Of a DNA stretch of 64,000 nt, positions 57,345-64,000 are shown in pieces. Location of the stretch: NCBI RefSeq assembly GCF_014138285.1, contig NZ_JACGXN010000001.1, positions 547,314 to 611,313 on the forward strand, given 5' to 3'. Source of the DNA: Phyllobacterium myrsinacearum (GTDB lineage: Bacteria; Pseudomonadota; Alphaproteobacteria; Rhizobiales; Rhizobiaceae). Position 1 is the first letter of the stretch. Every line of letters starts with the position of its first letter. The position numbers and the translations under genes were made by a program. Under the pieces are notes generated by a model. That model was given only the letters and a program-made list of their open reading frames with translations, had not been told where the DNA came from and did no database searches.

Positions 57345-58202
57345 TTGGCCCGATTGATCCGAAAATTGCTGCCGCGCCGCTGGCGCCCTGACTTTGTGGA
57401 GATACCGGTGGTTCGCCTGCACGGCGCCATCATGTCTGGCGGCGGTCAATTCCGGCAGAATCTCTCCCTTGCATCCGCCGCATCGGTTCTGGAAAAGGCC
57501 TTTGGTGACAAGGATTCACCTGCGGTGGCGATTTCGGTGAATTCGCCGGGTGGTTCTCCCGTGCAGTCGCGGCTGATTTACCGGCGCATCCGCGATCTCG
57601 CGGCAGAAAAGAACAAGAAGGTCTATGTCTTCGTCGAGGATGTTGCTGCCTCAGGCGGTTACATGATCGCCGTTGCGGGCGACGAAATCATAGCGGATCC
57701 ATCATCCATTGTCGGCTCGATCGGCGTTGTCTCCGCGAGTTTCGGTTTTACGGAACTGATCAAGAAGATCGGCGTGGAACGGCGTGTCTATACGGCAGGC
57801 AAAAACAAGGCAACGCTTGACCCTTTCAAACCGGAAAACAAGGCCGATATCGAACATCTGAAAGCGTTGCAGCTTGAAATCCACGATACGTTCATCAATC
57901 TGGTCAAGGACCGGCGCGGCGACAAGCTGAGCGCCAGTACCGATCTTTTCACCGGCCAGTTCTGGACGGGAACACGTGGTGTTGAACTCGGTCTGGTGGA
58001 TGGTCTTGGCGACATGCGGTCCTATCTCCAGTCGCAATATGGCCCCAAAACCAAACTAAAGCTTATCTCGCAGCCGCGTGGCCTGTTTGGCCGCAGAATA
58101 CCTTCCGCCAGCGTGCAGATCGCGGGGCTTGGCAGTGGTTTGGCCAATGGTCTGATGGACGCAGCCGAGGAACGGGCTCTCTGGTCACGCTTCGGTCTGT
58201 AA
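57345..58202 (+). CDS. S49 family serine peptidase (SppA/SohB-like)
   Basis: A 285-residue membrane-associated serine protease of the signal-peptide-peptidase A family. It starts with TTG at 57345 after AGGAGA; a 20-codon upstream reading lacks a good site. The nucleophile is Ser103 in EDVAASGGYMIAVAGDE, and a Lys in YTAGKNKATLDPF is the likely general base. SVNSPGGSPVQSRLIY is a second signature. Short-form S49 proteins degrade cleaved signal peptides or have envelope quality-control roles. Single-domain, unlike the double-length E. coli SppA. Confidence 0.92.
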   Translation: MARLIRKLLPRRWRPDFVEIPVVRLHGAIMSGGGQFRQNLSLASAASVLEKAFGDKDSPAVAISVNSPGGSPVQSRLIYRRIRDLAAEKNKKVYVFVEDVAASGGYMIAVAGDEIIADPSSIVGSIGVVSASFGFTELIKKIGVERRVYTAGKNKATLDPFKPENKADIEHLKALQLEIHDTFINLVKDRRGDKLSASTDLFTGQFWTGTRGVELGLVDGLGDMRSYLQSQYGPKTKLKLISQPRGLFGRRIPSASVQIAGLGSGLANGLMDAAEERALWSRFGL

Positions 58203-58288
58203 ATCGGCGCAGGATTTTTTGGCAAGGCCAAAACTCCGTGCTATTGATACGGATGAGGAATGATATCGGCAGTTGAGGATTACGGACG

Positions 58289-58474
58289 ATGCCACAATTG
58301 ATCTTTTTTGCTCTTGTCGGCGCCGCCGCCTACTACGGCTATCGTTCGTTCAAGAAGGAAGCGCAGCGCGTGTCACAACGCGTCCGCGAGGCTGAGAAAG
58401 AAGCACAGAATCGCGCGCAGGGAACATTGGTCCAGGATCCCGAGACCGGTGAATATCACCTGCGCAAAGACTGA
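58289..58474 (+). CDS. Small membrane-anchored conserved protein
   Basis: A 61-residue protein: a hydrophobic N-terminal helix (IFFALVGAAAYYGYRSF), a charged coiled-coil stretch (KKEAQRVSQRVREAEKEAQ) and the tail LVQDPETGEYHLRKD. I recognise the tail as common to small alphaproteobacterial proteins of unknown function found near ispE. It ends five bases before ispE begins, so the two are cotranscribed. Confidence 0.8.
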   Translation: MPQLIFFALVGAAAYYGYRSFKKEAQRVSQRVREAEKEAQNRAQGTLVQDPETGEYHLRKD

Positions 58475-58478
58475 TGCG

Positions 58479-59363
58479 ATGCTTGCCAGTCCTGACCACA
58501 CAATCAGCCTGATTGCTCCGGCCAAGATCAATCTTGCGCTGCACGTGACCGGCAGACGTGAGGATGGTTACCATCTTCTCGACAGTCTCGTCGTGTTCGC
58601 CCGGTTTGGTGACCGGCTGAGCGTGAGAAAAGCGGCAGCGGATTCTTTTACCCTGTCCGGCCCATATGGCACGGGGCTTCCCGTTGACGACACAAATCTT
58701 GTCGTCCGGGCACGGGATGCGCTCCGCCGGCAATACGGCGAGCAGGCGACACCTGTGGCTATTCATCTGGAAAAACATCTTCCCGTCGCATCAGGTATCG
58801 GCGGCGGCTCCAGCGATGCAGCTGCGGCCCTGCGCGCGCTGACTGCTCTGTGGGGTATCGACGTCAGTCCGGTGAAACTGGCTGCACTTGGCCTGCCTCT
58901 TGGCGCCGATGTCCCCATGTGCCTTCACGGCGAAACACTGATCGCGCGCGGGATCGGCGAAGACATCGAGCGCATTGCTGCATTTCCGCGACTGCCTCTG
59001 GTACTCGTCAACAACGGAGTGACTGTTTCGACACCGCAGGTGTTTTCCGTACTTGCCCGTCGCGACAATCCACCTCTGCCCCGCTTGCCATCCCTGACAT
59101 GCCTTGACGACATCTGCACTTATCTCGGGCAAACTGAGAACCACCTTTTCGCAGCCACTGAAACACTTGCGCCCTCGATCAACGACAGCATGCAGGCTTT
59201 GCGTGACACCAACCCGCTGATGGCGCGTATGTCCGGATCGGGTGGAACCTGCTTTGCCATCTATCCTGATGACGAGACCGCAGAAACAGCTGCAACCCGG
59301 CTGCGCCAAAGCCAGCCCTCATGGTTTGTCGTCGCCACCAGCACCACCGTGGAAGGGAACTGA
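58479..59363 (+). CDS. ispE: 4-diphosphocytidyl-2-C-methyl-D-erythritol kinase
   Basis: GHMP kinase of the MEP pathway, phosphorylating CDP-methylerythritol. The 294-residue protein starts at the ATG at 58479, and its N terminus has APAKINLALHVTGRREDGYH. The ATP loop PVASGIGGGSSDAAAALRAL and the C-terminal MSGSGGTCFAIY are diagnostic. A longer reading overlaps the small gene upstream and is not used. Pathway partner dxs is at 7.3 kb. Confidence 0.96.
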   Translation: MLASPDHTISLIAPAKINLALHVTGRREDGYHLLDSLVVFARFGDRLSVRKAAADSFTLSGPYGTGLPVDDTNLVVRARDALRRQYGEQATPVAIHLEKHLPVASGIGGGSSDAAAALRALTALWGIDVSPVKLAALGLPLGADVPMCLHGETLIARGIGEDIERIAAFPRLPLVLVNNGVTVSTPQVFSVLARRDNPPLPRLPSLTCLDDICTYLGQTENHLFAATETLAPSINDSMQALRDTNPLMARMSGSGGTCFAIYPDDETAETAATRLRQSQPSWFVVATSTTVEGN

Positions 59364-59365
59364 TC

Positions 59366-59908
59366 TTGATCCGCATTGACGAAACACGCCCCTTTGTTCC
59401 CGTCGGCATCGCCGTGCTGACCGTTTCCGATACGCGTACGCTGGAAGACGACAAATCCGGCAACACACTGGCTGACCGCATCACGGCGGCGGGCCACCGC
59501 CTTGCACACCGCGCAATCGTCACCGATGACCGCGAGAAAATACGCGACAAGGTGCTCGCATGGTCAAACGACCCTGATGTGGACGTGGTGATAACAACGG
59601 GCGGTACAGGCTTTACCGGCCGGGACGTGACGCCTGATGCGCTCGAGCCGATCTTCGAAAAGCGCATGGATGGCTTTTCCGAAGTGTTTCACCGCATTTC
59701 CTATGACAAAATAGGCACGTCGACCATCCAGTCGCGCGCGACTGGCGGCGTGGTCAACGCGACCTTTGTTTTTGTGCTGCCCGGTTCACCCGGCGCCTGC
59801 AAGGATGCCTGGGACAATATTCTCCAGTTCCAGCTCGACTATCGCCACATGCCCTGCAATTTCGTCGAGATCATGCCACGGCTGGATGAACATCTGAAAC
59901 GGGGTTGA
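59366..59908 (+). CDS. moaB: Molybdenum cofactor biosynthesis protein MoaB/Mog family
   Basis: A 180-residue MoaB/Mog-type protein that binds molybdopterin and, in Mog, adenylates it before molybdenum insertion. The start is most likely TTG at 59366, 9 bases after GGAAGGGAA. VGIAVLTVSDTRTLEDDKSG, the VITTGGTGFTGRDVTPDA motif and GTSTIQSRATGGVV are typical. MoaB and Mog are hard to separate by sequence, so the symbol is provisional. It follows ispE by 2 bases. Confidence 0.88.
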   Translation: MIRIDETRPFVPVGIAVLTVSDTRTLEDDKSGNTLADRITAAGHRLAHRAIVTDDREKIRDKVLAWSNDPDVDVVITTGGTGFTGRDVTPDALEPIFEKRMDGFSEVFHRISYDKIGTSTIQSRATGGVVNATFVFVLPGSPGACKDAWDNILQFQLDYRHMPCNFVEIMPRLDEHLKRG

Positions 59909-59910
59909 AC

Positions 59911-60417
59911 CTACTTCAACGCGCCGGGAATAATTTCCGCACGCAGGCGTTTCATGGCCAGCCCCCGCGCCAGATCCGACGCGCTCTTGCCCGGAGCCGA
60001 TAGAGCCATTGCCTGACGCTTTGAAATCAGCAGCCCGTCCGCCAGCGGATTGCCCGGCGAGAAAACCCGCGCGAAGAACGGCCGACGGTGCGCATGGGAG
60101 CGGGTAAAACAAGCCGGGCCCTGTATCCGTTCCACATGGGCGGCAACCGCGTCGATCCAGCCATCGATCAATCGTGCGCCCGGCTCGATGAAGAGAATCC
60201 AGTCACTGCGCGCGCGGCGCAGCCCATCAATCAACGTCTGATCCTGCAGGAAAATACACCCAGCGGCATCAGCCACCCGGTGGGTCTGGTCCGTCGAGCC
60301 CTGATCGATCACGATCACGTCGCTCAACACGCCTTCGACAGCTCCGCCTACCAGTCCGCTGAGCGTTCTAGCCAAGGGTTCATCGGCATTTCGGGTTTCA
60401 ATCAGGACAGAAATCAT
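59911..60417 (-). CDS. Short glycosyltransferase family 2-like protein
   Basis: A 168-residue protein with the N-terminal GT-A half of family 2 enzymes: ISVLIETRNADEPLARTLSG and VIVIDQGSTDQTHRVADAAGC, then DWILFIEPGARLIDGWIDAV. The usual acidic DxD is not seen: where family members read (D/E)DDD it has FIEPG, and the protein is half the normal length. It may be a non-catalytic or specialised short form. Convergent with moaB, 3 bases apart. Confidence 0.72.
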   Translation of the reverse strand: MISVLIETRNADEPLARTLSGLVGGAVEGVLSDVIVIDQGSTDQTHRVADAAGCIFLQDQTLIDGLRRARSDWILFIEPGARLIDGWIDAVAAHVERIQGPACFTRSHAHRRPFFARVFSPGNPLADGLLISKRQAMALSAPGKSASDLARGLAMKRLRAEIIPGALK

Positions 60418-60566
60418 CCATTTCAGTTATAGTATTATTATTGAAATTTCCATCATACTTTTTTATCAGATTGTTCTTGCTTTGTTCTAATAATTTGCTA
60501 GGAATACATTCATGTTGCGACAGTGATGAGCGACTCAGTTTCGCTCCGGTCTCAAGGAGAATGTCA

Positions 60567-61718
60567 ATGAACATCATGGTGCAGGCGGACAAGGCCGCCT
60601 TCGGGCAAGGCCGGGCGCAGCATGCCAATGTGCTGGTTGAGGAAGCCGGGCTGCGGATCGATCATGAACGCCGCCGTGGACGTGGCGCGGGCATGAATCC
60701 ATCCGGACGGTTCGAGCCGGAAACACGCCACGTTTTTGATGACGGCTGGGAAACAATCGAGGACTTACCGGCCTTCAAGACCGAAGTGCAGATCGAGAAG
60801 CCGCGCACCATCATCACCCGCAACGATTCTCCCGATGTTGGCTTCGACCGCTCGATCAATCCCTATCGCGGCTGCGAACACGGCTGCATCTATTGCTTTG
60901 CCCGGCCTACACACAGCTATATGGGCCTGTCCGCCGGTCTTGATTTCGAATCAAAGCTGTTCGCCAAACCCGATGCTGCGAAGATGCTCGACCGTGAACT
61001 CTCCAAGCCGGGCTATACGGCCAAGACCATTGCCATCGGCACCAATACGGATCCTTACCAGCCCATCGAGAAGAAATGGCGCATCATGCGCGACATCCTG
61101 CAGGTGCTCGAAGAGCATCAGCACCCGGTTGGCATCGTCACCAAGTCGGCACTGGTCATGCGTGATATCGATATTCTCGCCCGTATGGCCGAGAAAGGTC
61201 TCGCCAAGGTCTGTCTTTCCGTCACGACACTGGACGGCAAGCTTGCCCGGACGATGGAACCGCGGGCCTCGACACCGACGCGGCGGTTGCAGGCACTGCG
61301 CGCCCTTTCCGATGCAGGCATTCCGACGGGAGCCCTGGTGGCGCCCATCATTCCGGGTCTCAATGATCACGAGATCGAGCGTGTTCTCGACAGCATTTAT
61401 GCGATGGGCACCCGGGAAGCAGGTTACGTGCTCCTGCGGCTGCCACTCGAGGTCAGTCCGATCTTCAAGGAATGGCTCCTGCGCAATTACCCGGATCGTT
61501 ACCGCCATGTTCTGTCCCTCGTGCGGTCCATGCGCGGCGGCAAGGATTACGATGCGGAATGGGGAAAACGCATGCGTGGAGAAGGTCCCTATGCCTGGCA
61601 GATAGGGCGCCGTTTTGAAATGGCGGCCAAGCGGCTCGGTATCAATCTTGCCAAGCGTCGTCTGCGCACGGACCTGTTCGTACCAACGGCGGGAAGCGAA
61701 CAATTGTCGCTGTTTTAA
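60567..61718 (+). CDS. PA0069-type radical SAM protein
   Basis: A 383-residue radical SAM enzyme with cluster Cys103, Cys107 and Cys110 in RGCEHGCIYCFARP. Other conserved segments are IGTNTDPYQPIEKKWRIM, VCLSVTTLDGKLARTMEPR and VAPIIPGLNDHEIERVL, which match the SPL-like / PA0069 group; the substrate is unknown. The ATG at 60567 is chosen because it is 7 bases after AAGGAG; an ATG two codons earlier is too close and a far upstream ATG lies in AT-rich sequence. Confidence 0.9.
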   Translation: MNIMVQADKAAFGQGRAQHANVLVEEAGLRIDHERRRGRGAGMNPSGRFEPETRHVFDDGWETIEDLPAFKTEVQIEKPRTIITRNDSPDVGFDRSINPYRGCEHGCIYCFARPTHSYMGLSAGLDFESKLFAKPDAAKMLDRELSKPGYTAKTIAIGTNTDPYQPIEKKWRIMRDILQVLEEHQHPVGIVTKSALVMRDIDILARMAEKGLAKVCLSVTTLDGKLARTMEPRASTPTRRLQALRALSDAGIPTGALVAPIIPGLNDHEIERVLDSIYAMGTREAGYVLLRLPLEVSPIFKEWLLRNYPDRYRHVLSLVRSMRGGKDYDAEWGKRMRGEGPYAWQIGRRFEMAAKRLGINLAKRRLRTDLFVPTAGSEQLSLF

Positions 61719-61784
61719 ATATCCCAACGGGTGTCTGGCCCGTTTGAGAAACTCCGTCGGGCGCCCCCCATCCCCTCGACGGAA

Positions 61785-61816
61785 GCCCTGATGCCCTACC
61801 CCATCAGCATCAGGGC
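61785..61816 (+). other. Hairpin after the radical SAM gene / in the rnhB leader
   Basis: GCCCTGATG (61785-61793) and CATCAGGGC (61808-61816) are perfect 9-base arms. No T-run follows. It stands directly before the longer start-codon hairpin of rnhB, so the rnhB leader has two consecutive stems. Confidence 0.5.
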
Positions 61817-61819
61817 CTT

Positions 61820-61883
61820 GCAGAGAATCAGAACGAATGCGAGTCTCGTCGCAACATGGCTCGATCACGTTCTGATTCTCTGC
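61820..61883 (+). promoter_or_regulatory. Perfect hairpin enclosing the rnhB start codon
   Basis: GCAGAGAATCAGAACG (61820-61835) and CGTTCTGATTCTCTGC (61868-61883) are perfect 16-base arms. The rnhB ATG (61856) and any ribosome site are inside the 32-base loop, and the second arm runs through codons 5 to 10. Such a stem in the mRNA would affect initiation. Confidence 0.6.
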
Positions 61884-62515
61884 TTCTTCCTCTCGATCCT
61901 GGCAAACCGGATTTTGCCACGGAGCGCCGGCTTATGCGCGACGGCGTGCCCTTTGTTGTCGGTATCGACGAGGCAGGCCGGGGGCCGCTGGCAGGACCGG
62001 TTGTCGCAGCGGCGGTGATTCTGGACCCCAGGAAGATTCCCGATGGCCTTGATGATTCCAAACGCCTGACGGCCAGGAAGCGCGAGGAGCTTTTCGACAT
62101 CATTTTGAAGACGGCGCTTGCATCGGGTATTGCAAGTGTCGCCGCTCCGTCGATCGATGCGACGGACATTCTCAAAGCCGCACTGGAGGCCATGCGCCGC
62201 GCCACGTGCGGTCTATCAATTCTGCCAGCCCATGCGCTTATCGACGGGCGGGACGTGCCACGCGGTCTTCCCTGCCCCGGCACGGCCATGATCAAGGGCG
62301 ATCAGCGCTCCGTCTCCATTGCTGCAGCGTCTATTCTGGCAAAGGTCAGCCGCGACCGCATGATGGCTCAGGCGGGTCGTCACTATCCACTTTATGGACT
62401 TGAGACCCATGCGGGCTACGGTACGGAATTTCATCGCAATGCCATGGAAATCCACGGGCCCGTGGTCGGCCTGCATCGCTTCAGTTTCGCACCGTTGAAA
62501 AACCGGGAAATTTAG
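61856..62515 (+). CDS. rnhB: Ribonuclease HII
   Basis: Removes RNA from RNA-DNA hybrids and single ribonucleotides from DNA. The 219-residue protein has the catalytic [19 protein letters not shown] (Asp and Glu pair), [16 protein letters not shown], the Asp in [12 protein letters not shown], and [21 protein letters not shown]. The N-terminal extension of about 30 residues ([14 protein letters not shown]) is usual in Brucella-like RNase HII, which supports the start at 61856 over a Met at residue 27. Confidence 0.95.
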   Translation: MARSRSDSLLLPLDPGKPDFATERRLMRDGVPFVVGIDEAGRGPLAGPVVAAAVILDPRKIPDGLDDSKRLTARKREELFDIILKTALASGIASVAAPSIDATDILKAALEAMRRATCGLSILPAHALIDGRDVPRGLPCPGTAMIKGDQRSVSIAAASILAKVSRDRMMAQAGRHYPLYGLETHAGYGTEFHRNAMEIHGPVVGLHRFSFAPLKNREI

Positions 62516-62817
62516 GGGCAAAGCTGACAAACTGTGCGGGCGATGCCTCAAATAGTATGCGTATCACCCTCCTAAGCCACGGCAGGGCCATTGTGCGTGG
62601 TTCGTCCTTGGACAAGCTCAGGAAGCTCACCATGAGGGAGATGGGTGGGCTGCAAGCTAATCGTCAACAGTGCAAAACTTGACTCCCCGCAATCCTCACT
62701 CTCCCTCATGGTGAGCTTCCTGAGCTTGTCCAAGGACGAACCACGAACCACGCGCGATGGCTTTGCAATCGTCTTGAAGTGGCGGTTGCCGAGAGGGAAA
62801 CGATTCTCAAAAGAAAA
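62516..62817. repeat. Intergenic region with a perfect 45-bp inverted repeat (dispersed family, copy 2)
   Basis: A gap of about 300 bases between convergent rnhB and atpF with no gene. It holds a perfect inverted repeat: left arm 62596-62640 (begins CGTGGTTCGTCCTTGG) and right arm 62701-62745 (ends CAAGGACGAACCACG), 45 bases each, around 60 bases. Much of the arm sequence recurs at 16553-16681, so this is a member of the same repeat family, longer by a GGAAGCTCA-type insertion in each arm. Confidence 0.85.
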
Positions 62818-62835
62818 AGCCGCCTCGCGGCGGCT
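62818..62835 (-). terminator. Rho-independent terminator of the ATP synthase Fo genes
   Basis: On the minus strand AGCCGCC and GGCGGCT pair around GCGA and are followed by a T-rich run (complement of AAAAGAAAAA at 62809-62818). It lies 25 bases past the atpF stop. Confidence 0.82.
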
Positions 62836-62859
62836 ATCTCAAACGTCATTCGCCTTCGA

Positions 62860-63339
62860 TCAATTCAAGCGTGACTTCACTTCAGTGAGCGAAGACTTGA
62901 ACAGGTCAGCCGATGTCTTGGCATCTACCTTGTCCTTCAAAAGACGGCTTGCAGCAGCGACAGCAATGTCGACAGCGGAAGCGCGGACTTCGTTGACAGC
63001 CTCGGTCTCGGCCTGGGCGATCTTCTGCTCGGCAAGCTTGTTGCGGCGGGCAACATATTCCTCGGTCTTCTGCTTGGTTTCCTCAACAATGGCATGAGCT
63101 TCGCGCTGCGCCGCAGCAACGATCTCGCCAGCTTCCTTCTCGGCTTCCTTACGCTTGCGCTGATATTCGGCCAGCAAGGACTGTGCTTCTTCACGCAGCC
63201 GGCGGGCTTCTTCCAACTCATCGCGGATCTTCAGGGCACGATCATCAAGCGACTTGCCGACAACCCCGGGAACCTTCAGATAAACCATCAGCGCCAGGAA
63301 AATGACCAGACCAACCAGGGCCCAAAATGTTGCGTCCAT
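62860..63339 (-). CDS. atpF: ATP synthase Fo subunit b
   Basis: Peripheral stalk subunit holding F1 to the membrane. The 159-residue protein has a membrane helix at residues 6-20 (FWALVGLVIFLALMVY), a charged linker and then a long coiled coil such as EEARRLREEAQSLLAEYQRK, rich in Ala, Glu and Lys. It starts 12 bases after the b' gene on the same strand, the usual alphaproteobacterial order of b' then b. Confidence 0.95.
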   Translation of the reverse strand: MDATFWALVGLVIFLALMVYLKVPGVVGKSLDDRALKIRDELEEARRLREEAQSLLAEYQRKRKEAEKEAGEIVAAAQREAHAIVEETKQKTEEYVARRNKLAEQKIAQAETEAVNEVRASAVDIAVAAASRLLKDKVDAKTSADLFKSSLTEVKSRLN

Positions 63340-63350
63340 TATGGTTCTCC

Positions 63351-63977
63351 TTAGCCGCGAACAGCTTTGACCGCGGCGGAAACACTTGCCTTGTCGACAG
63401 TTCCACCAATGATCTTCTTGACGATTTCAGTCGCTGTTTCCTCGGCGATAGCGCCGACACCAGCCATTGCCTTGTCCTTGATGGACGCAATGCTTGCCTC
63501 GGCATCAGCCAGCTTCTTCTCCAGCGCAGCCGAAATTTCCGCAGTTTCTGCGTCAGCCTTGGCCTTGGATTCGTCACGGGCTTTCTGGGCGATGCTGCCA
63601 GCCTTTTGCTTGGCTTCAGCAAGTTCCTGCTCATAGGCGGCCAGCGCCTCATCCGATTCCTGCTTCATGCGGGCAGCCTGATCGAGATCCGTGGCGATGC
63701 GATCGCGGCGCGTCTCGATGATGCCGCCGATGCGCGGCAGAACCACGCGTGACAGGAACAGGTAGAAAAATGCAAATGTCAGTGCCAGCCAAAGCAGCTG
63801 CGAAGCAAAGTGGCTGGAGTCAAAGGGCGGGAAAACACTTTTATGCGCCACACCGGTTTCGGAGTGGGTCGCGGTGCCGTGAGCATCAGGCGCTGCACCC
63901 GTTGCAGCCGTTTCGGCATGCGCAGGTGTCTCGTTCTGAGCGGTTGTGGATGCGGCTTGAGCCGAAGACACAAACAT
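63351..63977 (-). CDS. atpF2: ATP synthase Fo subunit b' (second b subunit)
   Basis: In alphaproteobacteria and other phototroph-related groups the stalk is a b/b' heterodimer. This 208-residue b' has a long N-terminal Ala/Thr/His-rich extension (about 1-55), a membrane helix (about 62-80, [19 protein letters not shown]) and a coiled coil ([20 protein letters not shown]). The ATG at 63977 follows AAGGGG, so the gene is complete at this edge. Subunits a and c should lie just beyond 64000. Confidence 0.94.
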   Translation of the reverse strand: MFVSSAQAASTTAQNETPAHAETAATGAAPDAHGTATHSETGVAHKSVFPPFDSSHFASQLLWLALTFAFFYLFLSRVVLPRIGGIIETRRDRIATDLDQAARMKQESDEALAAYEQELAEAKQKAGSIAQKARDESKAKADAETAEISAALEKKLADAEASIASIKDKAMAGVGAIAEETATEIVKKIIGGTVDKASVSAAVKAVRG

Positions 63978-64000
63978 ATGTTGTCCCCTTGGTTCGGGCA

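Overview
The window looks like chromosomal backbone of an alphaproteobacterium of the order Hyphomicrobiales (Rhizobiales), most like the Brucellaceae/Phyllobacteriaceae. This rests on recognised protein families and gene neighbourhoods: coxB-coxA-cyoE, an IalB-like secreted protein beside tldD, an alphaproteobacterial RibB with a decayed GTP-cyclohydrolase domain, a BepC-like TolC beside purD and ubiA, and paired ATP synthase b'/b genes. No database search was possible, so the genus is inference. I saw no tRNA, rRNA, CRISPR array, transposase or integrase.

Layout. 1-5.3 kb: respiratory oxidase genes (cyoE partial, coxA, coxB) on the minus strand, then an IalB-family protein and tldD. 5.3-11.5 kb: a minus-strand run of a histone-deacetylase-like gene, xseB, a pirin, dxs, tlyA and an rRNA uracil methyltransferase. 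11.7-14.7 kb: a compact foreign-looking module of one putative nuclease toxin and three tandem, overlapping, paralogous genes that look like immunity genes. 14.7-24 kb: a Cys/Met PLP lyase with a divergent Lrp regulator, an XRE regulator, ribB, aroC, fabI, a DnaJ-like chaperone, a surface lipoprotein and pdxH. 23.5-31 kb: acyl-CoA dehydrogenase and enoyl-CoA hydratase, a GH25-like secreted protein and two tandem RTX proteins behind an AT-rich regulatory region. 31-38.5 kb: a second FtsI-like transpeptidase, an XRE-cupin/GNAT pair, a cation/proton antiporter with a structured leader, and small accessory enzymes. 38.6-48.9 kb: TolC, purD, ubiA, a Tat-signal class V aminotransferase, a MerR-ATPase fusion, a GlcD-like FAD enzyme and a TsaC/Sua5 protein. 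49-64 kb: glyQS, a TPR protein, ispB, a periplasmic chorismate mutase, TrmN6-like methyltransferase, S49 protease, ispE, a MoaB/Mog protein, a radical SAM protein, rnhB and atpF/atpF'.

How genes work together. dxs and ispE serve the MEP pathway, and ispB uses its product to make the quinone side chain that ubiA attaches to 4-hydroxybenzoate; quinol and cytochrome c then feed the coxAB oxidase, whose haem is made by cyoE. aroC and the exported chorismate mutase both touch chorismate. The RTX proteins need a type I exporter; only a TolC-type outer-membrane protein is present here.

The most interesting accessory region is 11750-14665. A protein with a C-terminal PD-(D/E)xK-like motif is translationally coupled to three homologous genes in an A-B-A' arrangement, where A and A' are nearly identical in DNA and B is diverged. 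This looks like an orphan toxin with an expanding immunity array. Other signals are a two-hairpin leader with alternative pairing before the antiporter, a perfect hairpin with the rnhB start codon in its loop, a dispersed long inverted repeat at about 16.6 and 62.7 kb, and a MerR-P-loop ATPase fusion with a 19-bp-spacer promoter.
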